From the NCBI GenBank assembly GCA_023230525.1, contig JALNXE010000021.1, positions 1 through 51,800 of the forward strand: a stretch of DNA of 51,800 bases, read 5' to 3'. Both the position numbers and the translations under genes were made by a program. Source of the stretch: Desulfobulbaceae bacterium. Its GTDB lineage: Bacteria; Desulfobacterota; Desulfobulbia; Desulfobulbales; SURF-16. The notes below the pieces were generated by a model. That model did not search any database, was not told the origin of the DNA, and saw nothing but the letters and a program-made list of their open reading frames with translations. Position 1 is the stretch's first letter; each line of letters opens with the position of its first letter. Positions 1-8,399 of this stretch are shown here, one piece after another.

Positions 1-874
1 GGGACGAGACATACAGTTGGGCGATGGAGGGAACGGCCTGGACCAGCTCCGCCGGGGAGCCGTAGCCCAGGATGGCGGCGGTGGCCGGGTTGCAGCCCAG
101 GAACCGTCCGTGGGCCGTGGTCCGCAAGATGCCCTCAACCGCGTTCTCGAAAATGCCCCGGTAGTTTGCCTCGGTCTGCCTTTCCTGTTCCAGGGCCCTT
201 TCCATGTTGGTGTAAGATATATAATTTTCCACCGACGAGGCGAGCAGCCCCACCAGATTGCCGATGCCCAGCAGCTGCCCCTCGCCCTCGCCCACCCGGC
301 GGTAGAATTCGGCATTGCCGACCGAATTCCCCACCGCCAGCAGGGCATGGGGGCGCGGATGGGAGCCGAGGGGAAAGAGCAGATATTCGTCCATGAGCAG
401 CCTGGCGCGGCAGCCGGCCCGCTCCCTGCCGCCGCAATCCTCCCGGCAGATCAGGTACTCCTTTCCGGCCCGCAGGGGGGAAAGGAAAGGGTCATCCTCC
501 CTGATCACCAGCGAGGCAATGGCGCTCGCTTCCCGGGGTTCGTAATAACCGTCAAAAACACAGGCCGCATAGCTGCCCCCATCATCGAACTGTTCGAGGA
601 AAACCACCCGCTCATACTGGAGATTGCGGATGATGTATTCACCGGTCTGGCGGAAGATCCTGCGGATGTCCAGGGTGGCATTGTTTTTCTTGCTCAGTTC
701 GTAGAGTTCCTTGTACTCCTTCAGCTGGACGTCGAGTTGCTCCTGGTATGCGTAAAGTTTGCCCTCAGCCTTGATCAGCCGCTTGACCTGCTGGGAGAGG
801 GTCTCGTTTTCCCTCCTGAGCGCGGAAATCTCGCCGGCCTGCGGTGAAACGTCGGGGGTAACGTCCTGGTCCAT
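1..874 (-). CDS. PAS-domain sensor protein, C-terminus outside window
   Basis: I translated the minus strand from an ATG at 874 (MDQDVTPDVSPQAG), which stays open to the window edge, so only the first ~291 residues are visible. They show a charged coiled-coil start (~10-50), a GAF-like sensory region (~50-190) with several cysteines near 'ICREDCGGRERAGC', a short linker, and the start of a PAS domain at about residue 233 ('NYRGIFENAVEGILRTT'). The output module (histidine kinase, GGDEF or other) lies beyond base 1. An AAGG-type ribosome site precedes the ATG, and the gene follows the FIST gene by only 22 bases, so the two are probably co-transcribed and work as one sensory pathway. Plus-strand frames here are shadows. 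Confidence 0.75.
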   Translation of the reverse strand, partial: MDQDVTPDVSPQAGEISALRRENETLSQQVKRLIKAEGKLYAYQEQLDVQLKEYKELYELSKKNNATLDIRRIFRQTGEYIIRNLQYERVVFLEQFDDGGSYAACVFDGYYEPREASAIASLVIREDDPFLSPLRAGKEYLICREDCGGRERAGCRARLLMDEYLLFPLGSHPRPHALLAVGNSVGNAEFYRRVGEGEGQLLGIGNLVGLLASSVENYISYTNMERALEQERQTEANYRGIFENAVEGILRTTAHGRFLGCNPATAAILGYGSPAELVQAVPSIAQLYVSS

Positions 875-896
875 AAAGGGTTCCGCCTTGGGGCAA

Positions 897-2096
897 TCAG
901 TAGACGGCCGTAACGACCGAGGTGAAGTTGTGGAAGCAGTTGTTGCTCACCACCGGCCCGATTTCACCGTAGGTATAGAGGCCGATCCAGGGGACGTTTC
1001 CCCCGATCTCCTGCTGCAGACCGCGGATCAGCTCAAGTTTCTCCTGTTCCCGGAAAACGACCTTGCCCCGGCCCACGCATTCGAAGTGCAGGACGAAACG
1101 GGGTGTTCTGCCCGCCAGCTGTTCCCTGATCTGGCCGGAGATGGCCTGCATGCCGCAGGTGATCAATTCCTTGTCGCGGCGCACGATCCAGAGTTCGGTG
1201 CCCTCGCTGACCTCGGACTGGATGGTCACCCCTCCCTGGGCATCGTCTTTGCCCATCATGTAGCGGATAATGTACTCTTCATAGCCGTGCTTGAGATGCG
1301 CCGGGGTCTTGAACCCCAGGCAGACATTGAGCGAGGTCTTGTTCCACTGGGTGCGCCAGTCCTCGCCGAGATAATCCTGCAGGGCGTCCAGGGCCGGTAT
1401 CCCGTCGATTTCATAAATGATGTTGCCTTGGCTGCGGGTTATGGTGCGCTTGCCGCCCACCGGCACGCAGCCATGGTTGACCCCCGAGGCAATCCCGCCG
1501 CTGCCCGACATCACCACACAGCTGAGCCCCTCGGAAAAAACTTCGTCATTGTGATACTGATAGGTCTTGTGGGAGGCCCAGTTGTCCGCGGCCAGCCCGC
1601 CGAAAAGCGGCAGAGGCCCGGCCTGGCCCGCCTGCCGCAGGGCGGTCTCAAAGGCGCTCAGAAAGGGATCGAAGTTGAAAACCAGCCCGTCGGCCAGCAG
1701 AAAACAGGCAATATTGTCCGGGGCGAGAAAGGAACGGATCTCCCCGGCCAGCCGCTCTCCGGCCTGGGCCGCCCCACCGCCGATGCCCTGGACCATGGCG
1801 TGGTTGAAGCGCAGTTCAGCCGAGCTGATCACCATGACCGCCACCCCGAAATTGGTCTCGGCCACCGTCTCCCGGGTGATGATTCCTTCTCCCGAGCAGC
1901 CGGAAAGCGGCGCGCCCGCGGTCACCTCCCGGATGGCGCGGAGCAGCGCCTGCTGGTTGTAGCCCACTGTGGCAAACACGAAAACAAAATCCGGCTTCGC
2001 CGTCCCCGCCTGTTCCAGGGCCTGCAGGGCCGCATCTTTCCCCGCCTGCGCCGGATTCCGGTGCTCACTGAAACCCACTCCCGCCGATGTTGCCAT
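897..2096 (-). CDS. FIST domain-containing sensory protein
   Basis: A 399-residue soluble protein with the FIST N-terminal domain (about residues 30-220; 'GCSGEGIITRE' is a typical FIST segment) and the FIST C-terminal domain (about 225-385; 'FECVGRGKV', 'GLYTYGEIGP'). FIST proteins are thought to bind small ligands, possibly amino acids, and feed signals to linked kinases, cyclases or chemoreceptors. The start has an AAGGAG ribosome site ~8 bases upstream. The PAS sensor follows directly, which supports a receptor/transducer pair. No transmembrane segment is evident, so it is presumably cytoplasmic. The family call is strong; the ligand is unknown. Confidence 0.9.
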   Translation of the reverse strand: MATSAGVGFSEHRNPAQAGKDAALQALEQAGTAKPDFVFVFATVGYNQQALLRAIREVTAGAPLSGCSGEGIITRETVAETNFGVAVMVISSAELRFNHAMVQGIGGGAAQAGERLAGEIRSFLAPDNIACFLLADGLVFNFDPFLSAFETALRQAGQAGPLPLFGGLAADNWASHKTYQYHNDEVFSEGLSCVVMSGSGGIASGVNHGCVPVGGKRTITRSQGNIIYEIDGIPALDALQDYLGEDWRTQWNKTSLNVCLGFKTPAHLKHGYEEYIIRYMMGKDDAQGGVTIQSEVSEGTELWIVRRDKELITCGMQAISGQIREQLAGRTPRFVLHFECVGRGKVVFREQEKLELIRGLQQEIGGNVPWIGLYTYGEIGPVVSNNCFHNFTSVVTAVY

Positions 2097-2154
2097 GGAA
2101 ACTCCTTGTCTTGCAGCTTTAAAAAAATAGTATTAAATTTCTGAAGGTTGAAGG

Positions 2155-2280
2155 ACTCCTAAAAACTGAAAATTAACCACAGAGAGCACAGAACTCACAG
2201 GGGTAACTATTTGTGATTAAAATTTTTTTCTTTGTGATCTCTGTGTGCTCCGTGGTGAAAACAGACTTTTTACCCACAAG
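2155..2280. repeat. Dispersed palindromic repeat, family 1, copy 1
   Basis: An AT-rich intergenic element whose ends are inverted: 'ACCACAGAGAGCACAG' on one side and 'CTGTGTGCTCCGTGGT' on the other. A second copy, in reverse orientation, lies at 43762-43870 and shares the flanking 'AAAACAGACTTTTTA' tail; a third, disrupted copy is at 7790-7885. It fills the gap between the FIST gene start and the lipoprotein gene end. No coding potential is seen. Confidence 0.8.
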
Positions 2281-2315
2281 GGGCATAAATACGAATTCAT
2301 CAAGGTTATCATAAC

Positions 2316-2924
2316 TCAGAAAAGGTTGCCGGCAGCCGGCCCCCGCAGTTCGCCGGCGATCTCCCGGCTCAGGGTTAACAGGGCCTGGCTTTCGGCGCGG
2401 ACCAGGGACTCGAAATCATGGGTTGGGGCGGCCACGGTGAGGTCAACGCGGCGCGGGGCGCCCTCCCTGCCCCTGACCGACCAGGTGGCGAGGAGATGCA
2501 CCGCCTCATCCGGCCCGGCGTCAAAGCGCAGCACCTCCACCCGCACCTGAAAATCCGGGGTCTCGCCGCTTGACCAGGGATAGTTCAGGATGCGGCTGCC
2601 AGGCAGCTGCGCCGCCAGGTTTTCGGCCAGCACCCGCGCCACGCTGGCGGTGAGCGGCTCGGCCCAGCGATGGGTGTCGGCGGCCTCCAGGCGGTTTGCC
2701 GAGACGCGGAAGATGATCTGCGGCCGGTCGAGGTAGTCGGGCAGAGTCACCGGCCCCAGGCCGATCACCATGGTCTGCCCGGCGCCTGGGGCTGTCGGCG
2801 CGTCCGGCGCCAGGGCGGAGAGCAGATAGAGCCTCGTTTCCGGCCTCGCCCCGCAGCCGGCAAGCAGGGCAACGGCAACCAGCATCAGTACAAGCCCCAG
2901 CCCTTTCCGCCGCCATCCTCTCAT
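2316..2924 (-). CDS. PqiC-type ABC transport auxiliary lipoprotein
   Basis: A 202-residue lipoprotein with a signal peptide and lipobox (LLAGC, Cys about residue 24). The rest matches the PqiC/YmbA-like auxiliary family: 'RLYLLSAL' start, 'IGLGPVTLPDYLDRPQI' and 'HRWAEPL' followed by a long C-terminal helix/strand region. In PqiABC and related MCE systems this lipoprotein sits in the outer membrane and meets the MCE tunnel. It is the last gene of the operon; its ATG overlaps the MCE stop codon (ATGA), suggesting translational coupling. Start chosen for that overlap and the clean signal peptide. Confidence 0.88.
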   Translation of the reverse strand: MRGWRRKGLGLVLMLVAVALLAGCGARPETRLYLLSALAPDAPTAPGAGQTMVIGLGPVTLPDYLDRPQIIFRVSANRLEAADTHRWAEPLTASVARVLAENLAAQLPGSRILNYPWSSGETPDFQVRVEVLRFDAGPDEAVHLLATWSVRGREGAPRRVDLTVAAPTHDFESLVRAESQALLTLSREIAGELRGPAAGNLF

Positions 2925-3940
2925 GGTTTCTCCTCCATTGCCTTTTTCCCGCGCAGCAGGGATTGGGGCTGCTGTTCCAGGGTCTCGGCCAGTATCCGCA
3001 GGCTGCGGGCCGCCTTGGTCATTTCCTGCAGGGCGGCATCGAGATGCACCGCCTGGGGCGACTCCTCGCCGGCCAGGGCGCCCACTGCCCGGGCGGCATT
3101 GCTCAGTTCCCCGGCCGCCTGGGTCAGCCCGGCAAGCACCGGGGCCCCGGGATCAGCCAGGGCGTTTACGCTGTCCGCCGCCGTCCCCAGCCGCTGGAGG
3201 GCCGCCTGGGCCACCAGCAGGGTCTGCTGCAGCTCGGTCAGATCCACGCGTAATGCCGCCATGGTCGGTTGGGTCTCGGCGTCCAGCTTGGTGACAAGAA
3301 CCTCCAGATGGGCCAGGGTCGCTTCCAGCCGGCGGGGAATCTCCCGGGTGGCCGGGTCGGCCAGGAGATTGTTGATAAAGTCGCTGGTGGCCTCTGCCGC
3401 GGCGAAAAATTTGTTCCAGGGCAGGCTTTCCAGTCTGGCGGTGAGTTCCTGCACCGGGGTCGGAATGGAGGGGATCTCACTCATGTGCGGATCGGTGGCG
3501 ACGAATACCGCAGGCTTTTCCGGGTGGAAATTAAGATCAACGTAAAGCTGACCGGTGAGCAGGCTCTGCATGCGGAGCTGGCCGCGCAGGCCGCGCTCCA
3601 CCAGGCCTTTCATGGTGGCGCGGTTGCCGAGATTGATCGTTTCACCGGCCCGGGAGCGCACCACGTTGGGCTCAACCTCCACGGTGACCAGCACCGCGAA
3701 CCGGTCGTTGCGCTCGTCGAGCCCGAGCTGGATCTGCTTCACCGTGCCCACCTTCACCCCCAGAAACAATACCGGGGCGCCGATCTGCAGCCCCTGGGCC
3801 GCACCTTCAAAGTAGATGACATACCGGGGCCGTTCCTGGAAAACCTGGCCTCCGGCCACCAGCAGCACGGTCACCACGGCAAGGGTCACGGCGCCGAGGA
3901 CAAAGGCGCCGATCAGGGTTGGGCTGGCCCGTCTGCTCAT
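2921..3940 (-). CDS. MCE (MlaD-like) lipid transport protein
   Basis: A 339-residue protein with an N-terminal membrane anchor (about residues 8-30, 'FVLGAVTLAVVTVLLVAGG') and one MCE domain (about 35-120, 'YFEGAAQGLQIGAPVLFLG'), then a long helical region (about 170-335). MCE proteins form hexameric rings or tunnels that carry lipids between the inner and outer membranes. The start at 3940 is preferred over an upstream start at 3970 because its ATG overlaps the ATPase stop codon. The C-terminal helical part is longer than in E. coli MlaD (183 residues) and could form a needle-like tunnel, which is inference. Confidence 0.9.
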   Translation of the reverse strand: MSRRASPTLIGAFVLGAVTLAVVTVLLVAGGQVFQERPRYVIYFEGAAQGLQIGAPVLFLGVKVGTVKQIQLGLDERNDRFAVLVTVEVEPNVVRSRAGETINLGNRATMKGLVERGLRGQLRMQSLLTGQLYVDLNFHPEKPAVFVATDPHMSEIPSIPTPVQELTARLESLPWNKFFAAAEATSDFINNLLADPATREIPRRLEATLAHLEVLVTKLDAETQPTMAALRVDLTELQQTLLVAQAALQRLGTAADSVNALADPGAPVLAGLTQAAGELSNAARAVGALAGEESPQAVHLDAALQEMTKAARSLRILAETLEQQPQSLLRGKKAMEEKP

Positions 3941-4692
3941 GCGCGCACCTCCCCCCGGGACAGGAACCACCGCACATTGGGCGCGCCGTGCTCCAGGGCG
4001 GTGCGCGGATTGCCCGTGGCAATCATGGTGTGGCGTTCGGTGTCGAGGAAAATGGAATTGTTGCCGATGGTGAGGATGCTGGCGATGTCGTGGGTGATCA
4101 CCACGATGGTGGTGCCCAGACTGTTGCGCAGCTCCATGATGAGATCATCGAGCCGGCGGGCGGTGAGCGGGTCAAGCCCGGAGGAGGGCTCGTCGATGAC
4201 CAGGATCTCCGGGTCCAGGGCCATGGCCCGGGCAATGCCGGCCCGTTTGCGCATGCCGCCGGAGAGTTCGGCGGGGTAGAACTCCTCGAAGCCGGCCAGT
4301 CCCACCAGGGCGAGCTTGAAGGAGACCACCTCGTTGATCTTGTCCGCCGGCAGGGCGGTGTATTCGCCCAGGGGCAGGGCCACGTTCTCGGCAATGGTCA
4401 GCGAACTCCACAGCGCCCCGCCCTGGAAGAGGATGCCGAGCCGCCGTTTCATGCGGTCCCGCTCCTCCGGGGCCGCGTTCCAGAAATCCTGCCCGTGGTA
4501 GAAGACCTCCCCCCTGGCCGGCCGCTGCAGCCCGATGAGATGCCGCATCAGGGTTGTCTTGCCGCAGCCGTTGCCGCCCATGATGACGAAGATGTCCCCG
4601 CTGTTCACCGTAAAACTCAGGTCCCGCTGGACCACGAAATCCCCGTAGGCCATGGTCAGGTCGCGTACCTCGATATGTGGCGCAGTGCTCAT
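3937..4692 (-). CDS. MlaF-like ABC transporter ATPase
   Basis: A 251-residue ABC ATPase energising the lipid transporter. Visible motifs are Walker A 'GGNGCGKTT' (residues ~39-47), signature 'LSGGMRKR' (~144-151), Walker B 'ILVIDEPSSGLDP' (~166-178) and the switch His in 'VVITHD'. The N-terminal 'IEVRDLTMAYGDFVV' is typical of the MlaF family. The gene starts one base after the permease stop and overlaps the MCE gene by four bases, so the three are translationally linked. Length fits the family (MlaF 269). Confidence 0.93.
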   Translation of the reverse strand: MSTAPHIEVRDLTMAYGDFVVQRDLSFTVNSGDIFVIMGGNGCGKTTLMRHLIGLQRPARGEVFYHGQDFWNAAPEERDRMKRRLGILFQGGALWSSLTIAENVALPLGEYTALPADKINEVVSFKLALVGLAGFEEFYPAELSGGMRKRAGIARAMALDPEILVIDEPSSGLDPLTARRLDDLIMELRNSLGTTIVVITHDIASILTIGNNSIFLDTERHTMIATGNPRTALEHGAPNVRWFLSRGEVRA

Positions 4693-4693
4693 G

Positions 4694-5845
4694 TCAGATA
4701 CCCAGCCGGTAATAGATGATGGTCATGAACGAGGCGGTGATGGTGATCAGCAGAATGCCGGTGACCACGGCCGAGGTGGCGGCCCGGCCCACCGCCTCGG
4801 CGTTCCTGCCGCACTGGATGCCGCGCAGGCAGCCGGAAAAGGCCACCATGGCGCCATAGACCGTGCCCTTGGACAGCCCCACGAAAAAATGATTCAACGT
4901 CAGCGCCCGCAGGGTTTCGGTGTAGTACTCGAACATGCCGATGTCGAAAATGGTGGCCGACACCAGGAGTCCGGCGAGCATGCCGACAAAACTGGCGTAG
5001 AGGGTGAGCAGCGGCACCATGAGCATGAGCGCCAGCATGCGCGGCAGCACCAGGAAATCGATCTGGGAGATGCCCAGGGTGCGGAAGGCGTCCATCTCCT
5101 CATTCACCTGCATGGTGCCGAGCTGGGCGGCAAAGGCGGCCCCGGTGCGGCCGGCGATGATGATGCCGGTCATCAGCGCACCCACCTCCCGCACCATGCC
5201 GATGGCGACCAGGTCGGCGATAAAGATCTGGGCCCCCACCATCTTCAGCTGATCGGCCCCCAGATAGGCAAGGATCAGCCCGACCAGGAAACTGATCACC
5301 GAGACGATGCCCAGTGCCCGGGGCCCCACCTCCTCGATCTCGACCCACAGATCATTCAGCCGGAACCGGGCTCGGCCGGTGAGCAGTCTGCCGAAGGAGA
5401 GGGTGATCTCGCCCAGGAAGCGGATCATCTCCGGTGCGGTGCGGACAAATTCCAGGGTCGCCGTGCCGACCCGGTCCAGCAGCCCGGCCGGCCGGGCGCG
5501 GCGGCCGGCCACCGCCTGTTCGGGCACGGCAAAGGCCATGGTGATCAATCGCTGCACGCCCTCGGGCAGCCCCTGCTGCTCCACGCTGAAACCGCGTTCC
5601 GCCCCCATTTTCACCACCCCGGCAAAAAAGGCGGGCAGCCCGGTGTCCCATTCCCCCAGTTCCGTGGCCACCACCCTCAAAGTGGTGAGCCCCTCGAAAA
5701 AGGCCTTTTCCAGTTCATGGACCGGGGGCAGCTGCTCGCTCAGGCACCAGCGGCCGGAGAGGGTGACTTCCAGCTCCTGGTCCGAAACCCGGCGGGTGGC
5801 GAGCCGCCAGGCCGGACGGGACTCTGCGGCGGCCGGCGGATTCAT
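4694..5845 (-). CDS. MlaE-type permease with N-terminal STAS-like domain
   Basis: A 383-residue inner-membrane permease and first gene of the operon. The C-terminal ~260 residues are the MlaE domain: 'GIVSVISFLVGLILAY', 'REVGALMTGIIIAGRTGAA', 'VNEEMDAFRTLGI' and 'GTVYGAMVAF'. The N-terminal ~120 residues resemble a STAS-like domain ('LEVTLSGRW', 'LRVVATELGEWDTGLPAF'), a known fusion that may replace separate MlaB. I prefer ATG 5845; an in-frame TTG at 5911 would add 22 low-complexity residues. No MlaA- or MlaC-like gene is in view, so the system is nearer the deltaproteobacterial MlaFED/PqiC hybrids than to E. coli Mla. Confidence 0.9.
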   Translation of the reverse strand: MNPPAAAESRPAWRLATRRVSDQELEVTLSGRWCLSEQLPPVHELEKAFFEGLTTLRVVATELGEWDTGLPAFFAGVVKMGAERGFSVEQQGLPEGVQRLITMAFAVPEQAVAGRRARPAGLLDRVGTATLEFVRTAPEMIRFLGEITLSFGRLLTGRARFRLNDLWVEIEEVGPRALGIVSVISFLVGLILAYLGADQLKMVGAQIFIADLVAIGMVREVGALMTGIIIAGRTGAAFAAQLGTMQVNEEMDAFRTLGISQIDFLVLPRMLALMLMVPLLTLYASFVGMLAGLLVSATIFDIGMFEYYTETLRALTLNHFFVGLSKGTVYGAMVAFSGCLRGIQCGRNAEAVGRAATSAVVTGILLITITASFMTIIYYRLGI

Positions 5846-5999
5846 GGCGGCGCTGCTGCCGTTGCGGCGGGTTGGCCAGGGACGCGATACCTGCTCAGGA
5901 GAAGCCGGCAATGGGCGAAAGCATTCATCAAATTTCTAGATCGCTCGTCAATTTTGCTGGAATTTTCACACAAAAAAACCAGGCAAAGCCGTGGTAAAA

Positions 6000-6085
6000 A
6001 AATAACATGGCCGGAGAAATGCGCGGAACGGCATAAAGAGCCGTAACGAAATTAAAAAAATGGCCATGTTATTTCGTAACGGCTC
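6000..6085. promoter_or_regulatory. Two interleaved inverted repeats upstream of the lipid transport operon
   Basis: A 13-bp perfect inverted repeat pairs 6000-6012 (AAATAACATGGCC) with 6062-6074. A second, 15-bp with one mismatch, pairs 6038-6052 (GAGCCGTAACGAAAT) with 6071-6085. The right arms share bases 6071-6074, so the two stems cannot form fully at once. The 402-base gap between the permease start and the purF end (both minus) holds nothing else I can name. It may be an operon leader switch, a purF 3' terminator structure, or another dispersed palindrome. Confidence 0.55.
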
Positions 6086-6247
6086 CTAAATGTCATGACA
6101 GGGTGATGGCCGGCAAATATCCTGCTTGCTGGCCATGAAATTTTTGTATCATAGATTCCCCGGCGCCGCAAGAAAAGGAATTCCATCAGCAGCAGGGAAG
6201 ATCAGTTCCAGCCAGGCGCGGGCACGAAGAGGTGGGGCAGGGAGGCC

Positions 6248-7747
6248 TTACAGGTCGGAGATGTGCTGGTCCGTGCTGCGCCGCCTTGATTTTACCGCGT
6301 CGCTACGCTGCCGGGCCAGCCCGGCGAAATATGTGTCGCTGACGCCGCCGGTGACGTATTCGCCGGTAAAGACCGAACAGTCGAACGAGGTGATATCCCG
6401 GTTGCCTTTCTGCACCGCGGCCACCAGATCCTCCAGGTCCTGGTAAATCAGCCAGTCAGCCCCGAGGGCCGCGCTGATCTCCTCCACGCTGCGGCCATGG
6501 GCGATCAGCTCGCTGCTGGTGGGCATATCGATGCCGTAGATGTTGGGGAAGCGGACCGGCGGCGCGGCAGAGGCGAAATAAACCTTGGCCGCCCCCGCCT
6601 CACGGGCCAGGCGGACGATCTGCCGGGAGGTGGTGCCCCGGACAATGGAGTCATCGACCAGCAGCACGTTTTTGCCCTTGAACTCCAGGCCGATGGGGTT
6701 CAGCTTCTGGCGCACCGATTTTTTGCGTTCCTGCTGGCCGGGCATGATAAAGGTGCGGCCGATGTAGCGGTTCTTGATAAATCCTTCCCGGTATTTGCGG
6801 CCCAGGCTGGTGGCCAGCTGCAGGGCCGCGGTCCGGCTGGTATCCGGAATGGGCATCACCACGTCGATGTCGTGGCCCGGCCGCAGGCGTTTGATTTTGT
6901 CCGCCAGCTTTTCACCCATGCGCAGCCGCGCCTTGTAGACCGACACCTTGTCCATGATGGAATCGGGCCGGGCCAGGTAGACATGCTCGAAGATGCAGGG
7001 GGCATAACGGGGCAGCTCGGCGCACTGGCTGACGGACAGGCGGCCGTCCATGGAGATGAATACCGCCTCGCCCGGCTTGACGTCGTCGATGAGGGTAAAA
7101 CCCTGGCCGTCCAGGGCCACGCTCTCCGAGGCCACCATGAAATCGATGCCCTGCTCCGTCTCCCGCTGCCCGTAGACCAGGGGCCGGATGCCCCAGGCAT
7201 CCCGGAAGGCCACGATGCCGCAGCCGGCGATCATGGCCACCGCCGCATAGGCGCCCTGGCAGCGGCGATGCACCCCGGCCACCGCCGCGAATACGTCCTG
7301 GTCGGTGACCAGGAGCCTGCCGCGCTTCTGCAGCTCATGGGCAAAAACGTTGAGCAGGACCTCGGAATCGGAATCGGTGTTGATGTGGCGCAGGTCCTCA
7401 TGGAAGAGATGGGTGCGCAGCTCTGCGGCGTTGATGAGATTGCCGTTGTGGGCCAGGGCGATGCCGTAGGGGGAATTGACGAAAAAAGGCTGGGCCTCCG
7501 CCGGACTGGCGGTGCCGGCGGTGGGGTAGCGGACATGGCCGATACCCATGCAGCCCAGCAGGTGGATCATGTGCCGGGTATGGAATACGTCCCGCACCAG
7601 GCCGTTGCTCTTGTGCAGGATCATCCGGTCCCCATGGCAGGTCATGATGCCGGCCGCATCCTGACCGCGATGCTGCAGATAGGTGAGCGCATCATAAATG
7701 GTCTGATTTACCGCACTGTTGGCCACGATGCCGACGATACCGCACAT
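6248..7747 (-). CDS. purF: Amidophosphoribosyltransferase
   Basis: A 499-residue enzyme catalysing the first committed step of purine synthesis, PRPP plus glutamine to 5-phosphoribosylamine. The N-terminal class II glutamine amidotransferase starts MCGIVGI, with Cys2 becoming the catalytic N-terminal residue; 'YLQHRGQDAAGI' and 'IALAHNGNL' are glutaminase signatures. The C-terminal phosphoribosyltransferase domain has the PRPP loop 'VLLVDDSIVRGTTS' (residues ~357-370). There is no long propeptide, unlike Bacillus-type enzymes. An AAGGGA ribosome site precedes the ATG. It appears to be transcribed alone. Length matches the family (E. coli 505). Confidence 0.97.
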   Translation of the reverse strand: MCGIVGIVANSAVNQTIYDALTYLQHRGQDAAGIMTCHGDRMILHKSNGLVRDVFHTRHMIHLLGCMGIGHVRYPTAGTASPAEAQPFFVNSPYGIALAHNGNLINAAELRTHLFHEDLRHINTDSDSEVLLNVFAHELQKRGRLLVTDQDVFAAVAGVHRRCQGAYAAVAMIAGCGIVAFRDAWGIRPLVYGQRETEQGIDFMVASESVALDGQGFTLIDDVKPGEAVFISMDGRLSVSQCAELPRYAPCIFEHVYLARPDSIMDKVSVYKARLRMGEKLADKIKRLRPGHDIDVVMPIPDTSRTAALQLATSLGRKYREGFIKNRYIGRTFIMPGQQERKKSVRQKLNPIGLEFKGKNVLLVDDSIVRGTTSRQIVRLAREAGAAKVYFASAAPPVRFPNIYGIDMPTSSELIAHGRSVEEISAALGADWLIYQDLEDLVAAVQKGNRDITSFDCSVFTGEYVTGGVSDTYFAGLARQRSDAVKSRRRSTDQHISDL

Positions 7748-7789
7748 GATTTTTCCCTTGAATCCTTTGTTTGATTTTTCCGCAGAAAT

Positions 7790-7885
7790 TAAAAATTTAC
7801 CACAGAACGCACGTAGGGGCGGTTCGCGAACCGCCCATTCGCGAACCGCCCCTTGCTCTGCTGTGAAAAGAGATATTTTCCTTAA
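7790..7885. repeat. Family 1 palindromic repeat, copy 3, interrupted by another palindrome
   Basis: The outer parts ('AAATTTACCACAGAACGCAC' and 'GCTCTGCTGTGAAAAGAGAT') align with the two arms of the repeats at 2155-2280 and 43762-43870, but the middle is replaced by a different G+C-rich palindrome at 7812-7852. This reads as one repeat inserted in, or replacing the centre of, another. Confidence 0.6.
7812..7852. repeat. Nested G+C-rich palindrome
   Basis: Perfect 15-bp inverted repeat: GGGGCGGTTCGCGAA at 7816-7830 and its complement at 7838-7852, spaced by seven bases, preceded by GTA. The half-sites are themselves partly self-complementary (TTCGCGAA). Sequences starting GTAGGGGC(G) with such arms are a common type of dispersed bacterial palindrome. 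It sits in the purF leader. Confidence 0.7.
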
Positions 7886-7913
7886 GCCGTTGTCAACGGG
7901 CTCCTAAGCTGCT

Positions 7914-8348
7914 TTACAGGTCCGGAAACTTGATCTTCAGGGTTTCCTTGTCCTGGCCGCGCGCGACCTCCACCAGCAGTTCCAGGTCCCCGCTGCGCAG
8001 CCCCAGGGCAAGGGGCAGCCTGCCCTCGTCCTCCTCAATGTGCAGAATGGCCCGCATGATGGCTGCAATCCTGTCGAACTGCTCCATACCTGGCGACGGC
8101 AGGGTGATCTCTTCATCGCCCTTGACCTTGACGGTCAGCTTGTCCCCCTTTTTTTTCAGGGTCAGCTTTTTGGCCTTTTCCGACACCGTGTACATGATGG
8201 CCAGGGCCAGGTATTTGATGGCATTTTCCTCAGGCTCACCGCTTTTCATACCACACATGCCTTTCAACTGCTTCAGAAAATCCGTTTCCAGATAGCAGTC
8301 GCACATTTCCTGCAATTTCAGGTGATAGCTCCGTTCACTGATATCCAC
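7914..8348 (-). CDS. Conserved-looking small hypothetical protein
   Basis: A 144-residue protein with a GTG start at 8348, chosen because an AGGAGG ribosome site lies seven bases upstream. It is charged and soluble with no signal peptide or membrane segment. The first ~60 residues look helical and contain cysteines ('MCDCYLETD', 'MCGMKSGEPEEN'); the middle is lysine-rich strands ('KKLTLKKKGDKLTVKVKGD'); the end is acidic-helical. It sits alone between purF and the dismutase gene. I do not recognise the family. Its composition matches its neighbours, so it is probably vertically inherited. Confidence 0.7.
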   Translation of the reverse strand: MDISERSYHLKLQEMCDCYLETDFLKQLKGMCGMKSGEPEENAIKYLALAIMYTVSEKAKKLTLKKKGDKLTVKVKGDEEITLPSPGMEQFDRIAAIMRAILHIEEDEGRLPLALGLRSGDLELLVEVARGQDKETLKIKFPDL

Positions 8349-8399
8349 TGTTTCCTCCTTTTATCAATTTATCAATGGTGATGGAAATTTGTAATTAAT

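Noticed and set aside
17..847. Long plus-strand frame opposite the PAS sensor
   Set aside because: Shadow of the minus-strand gene; low-complexity translation, no ribosome site or recognisable domain.
759..2144. 461-codon plus-strand frame opposite the FIST gene
   Set aside because: Antisense to a clear FIST protein; high-GC codon bias alone keeps it open.
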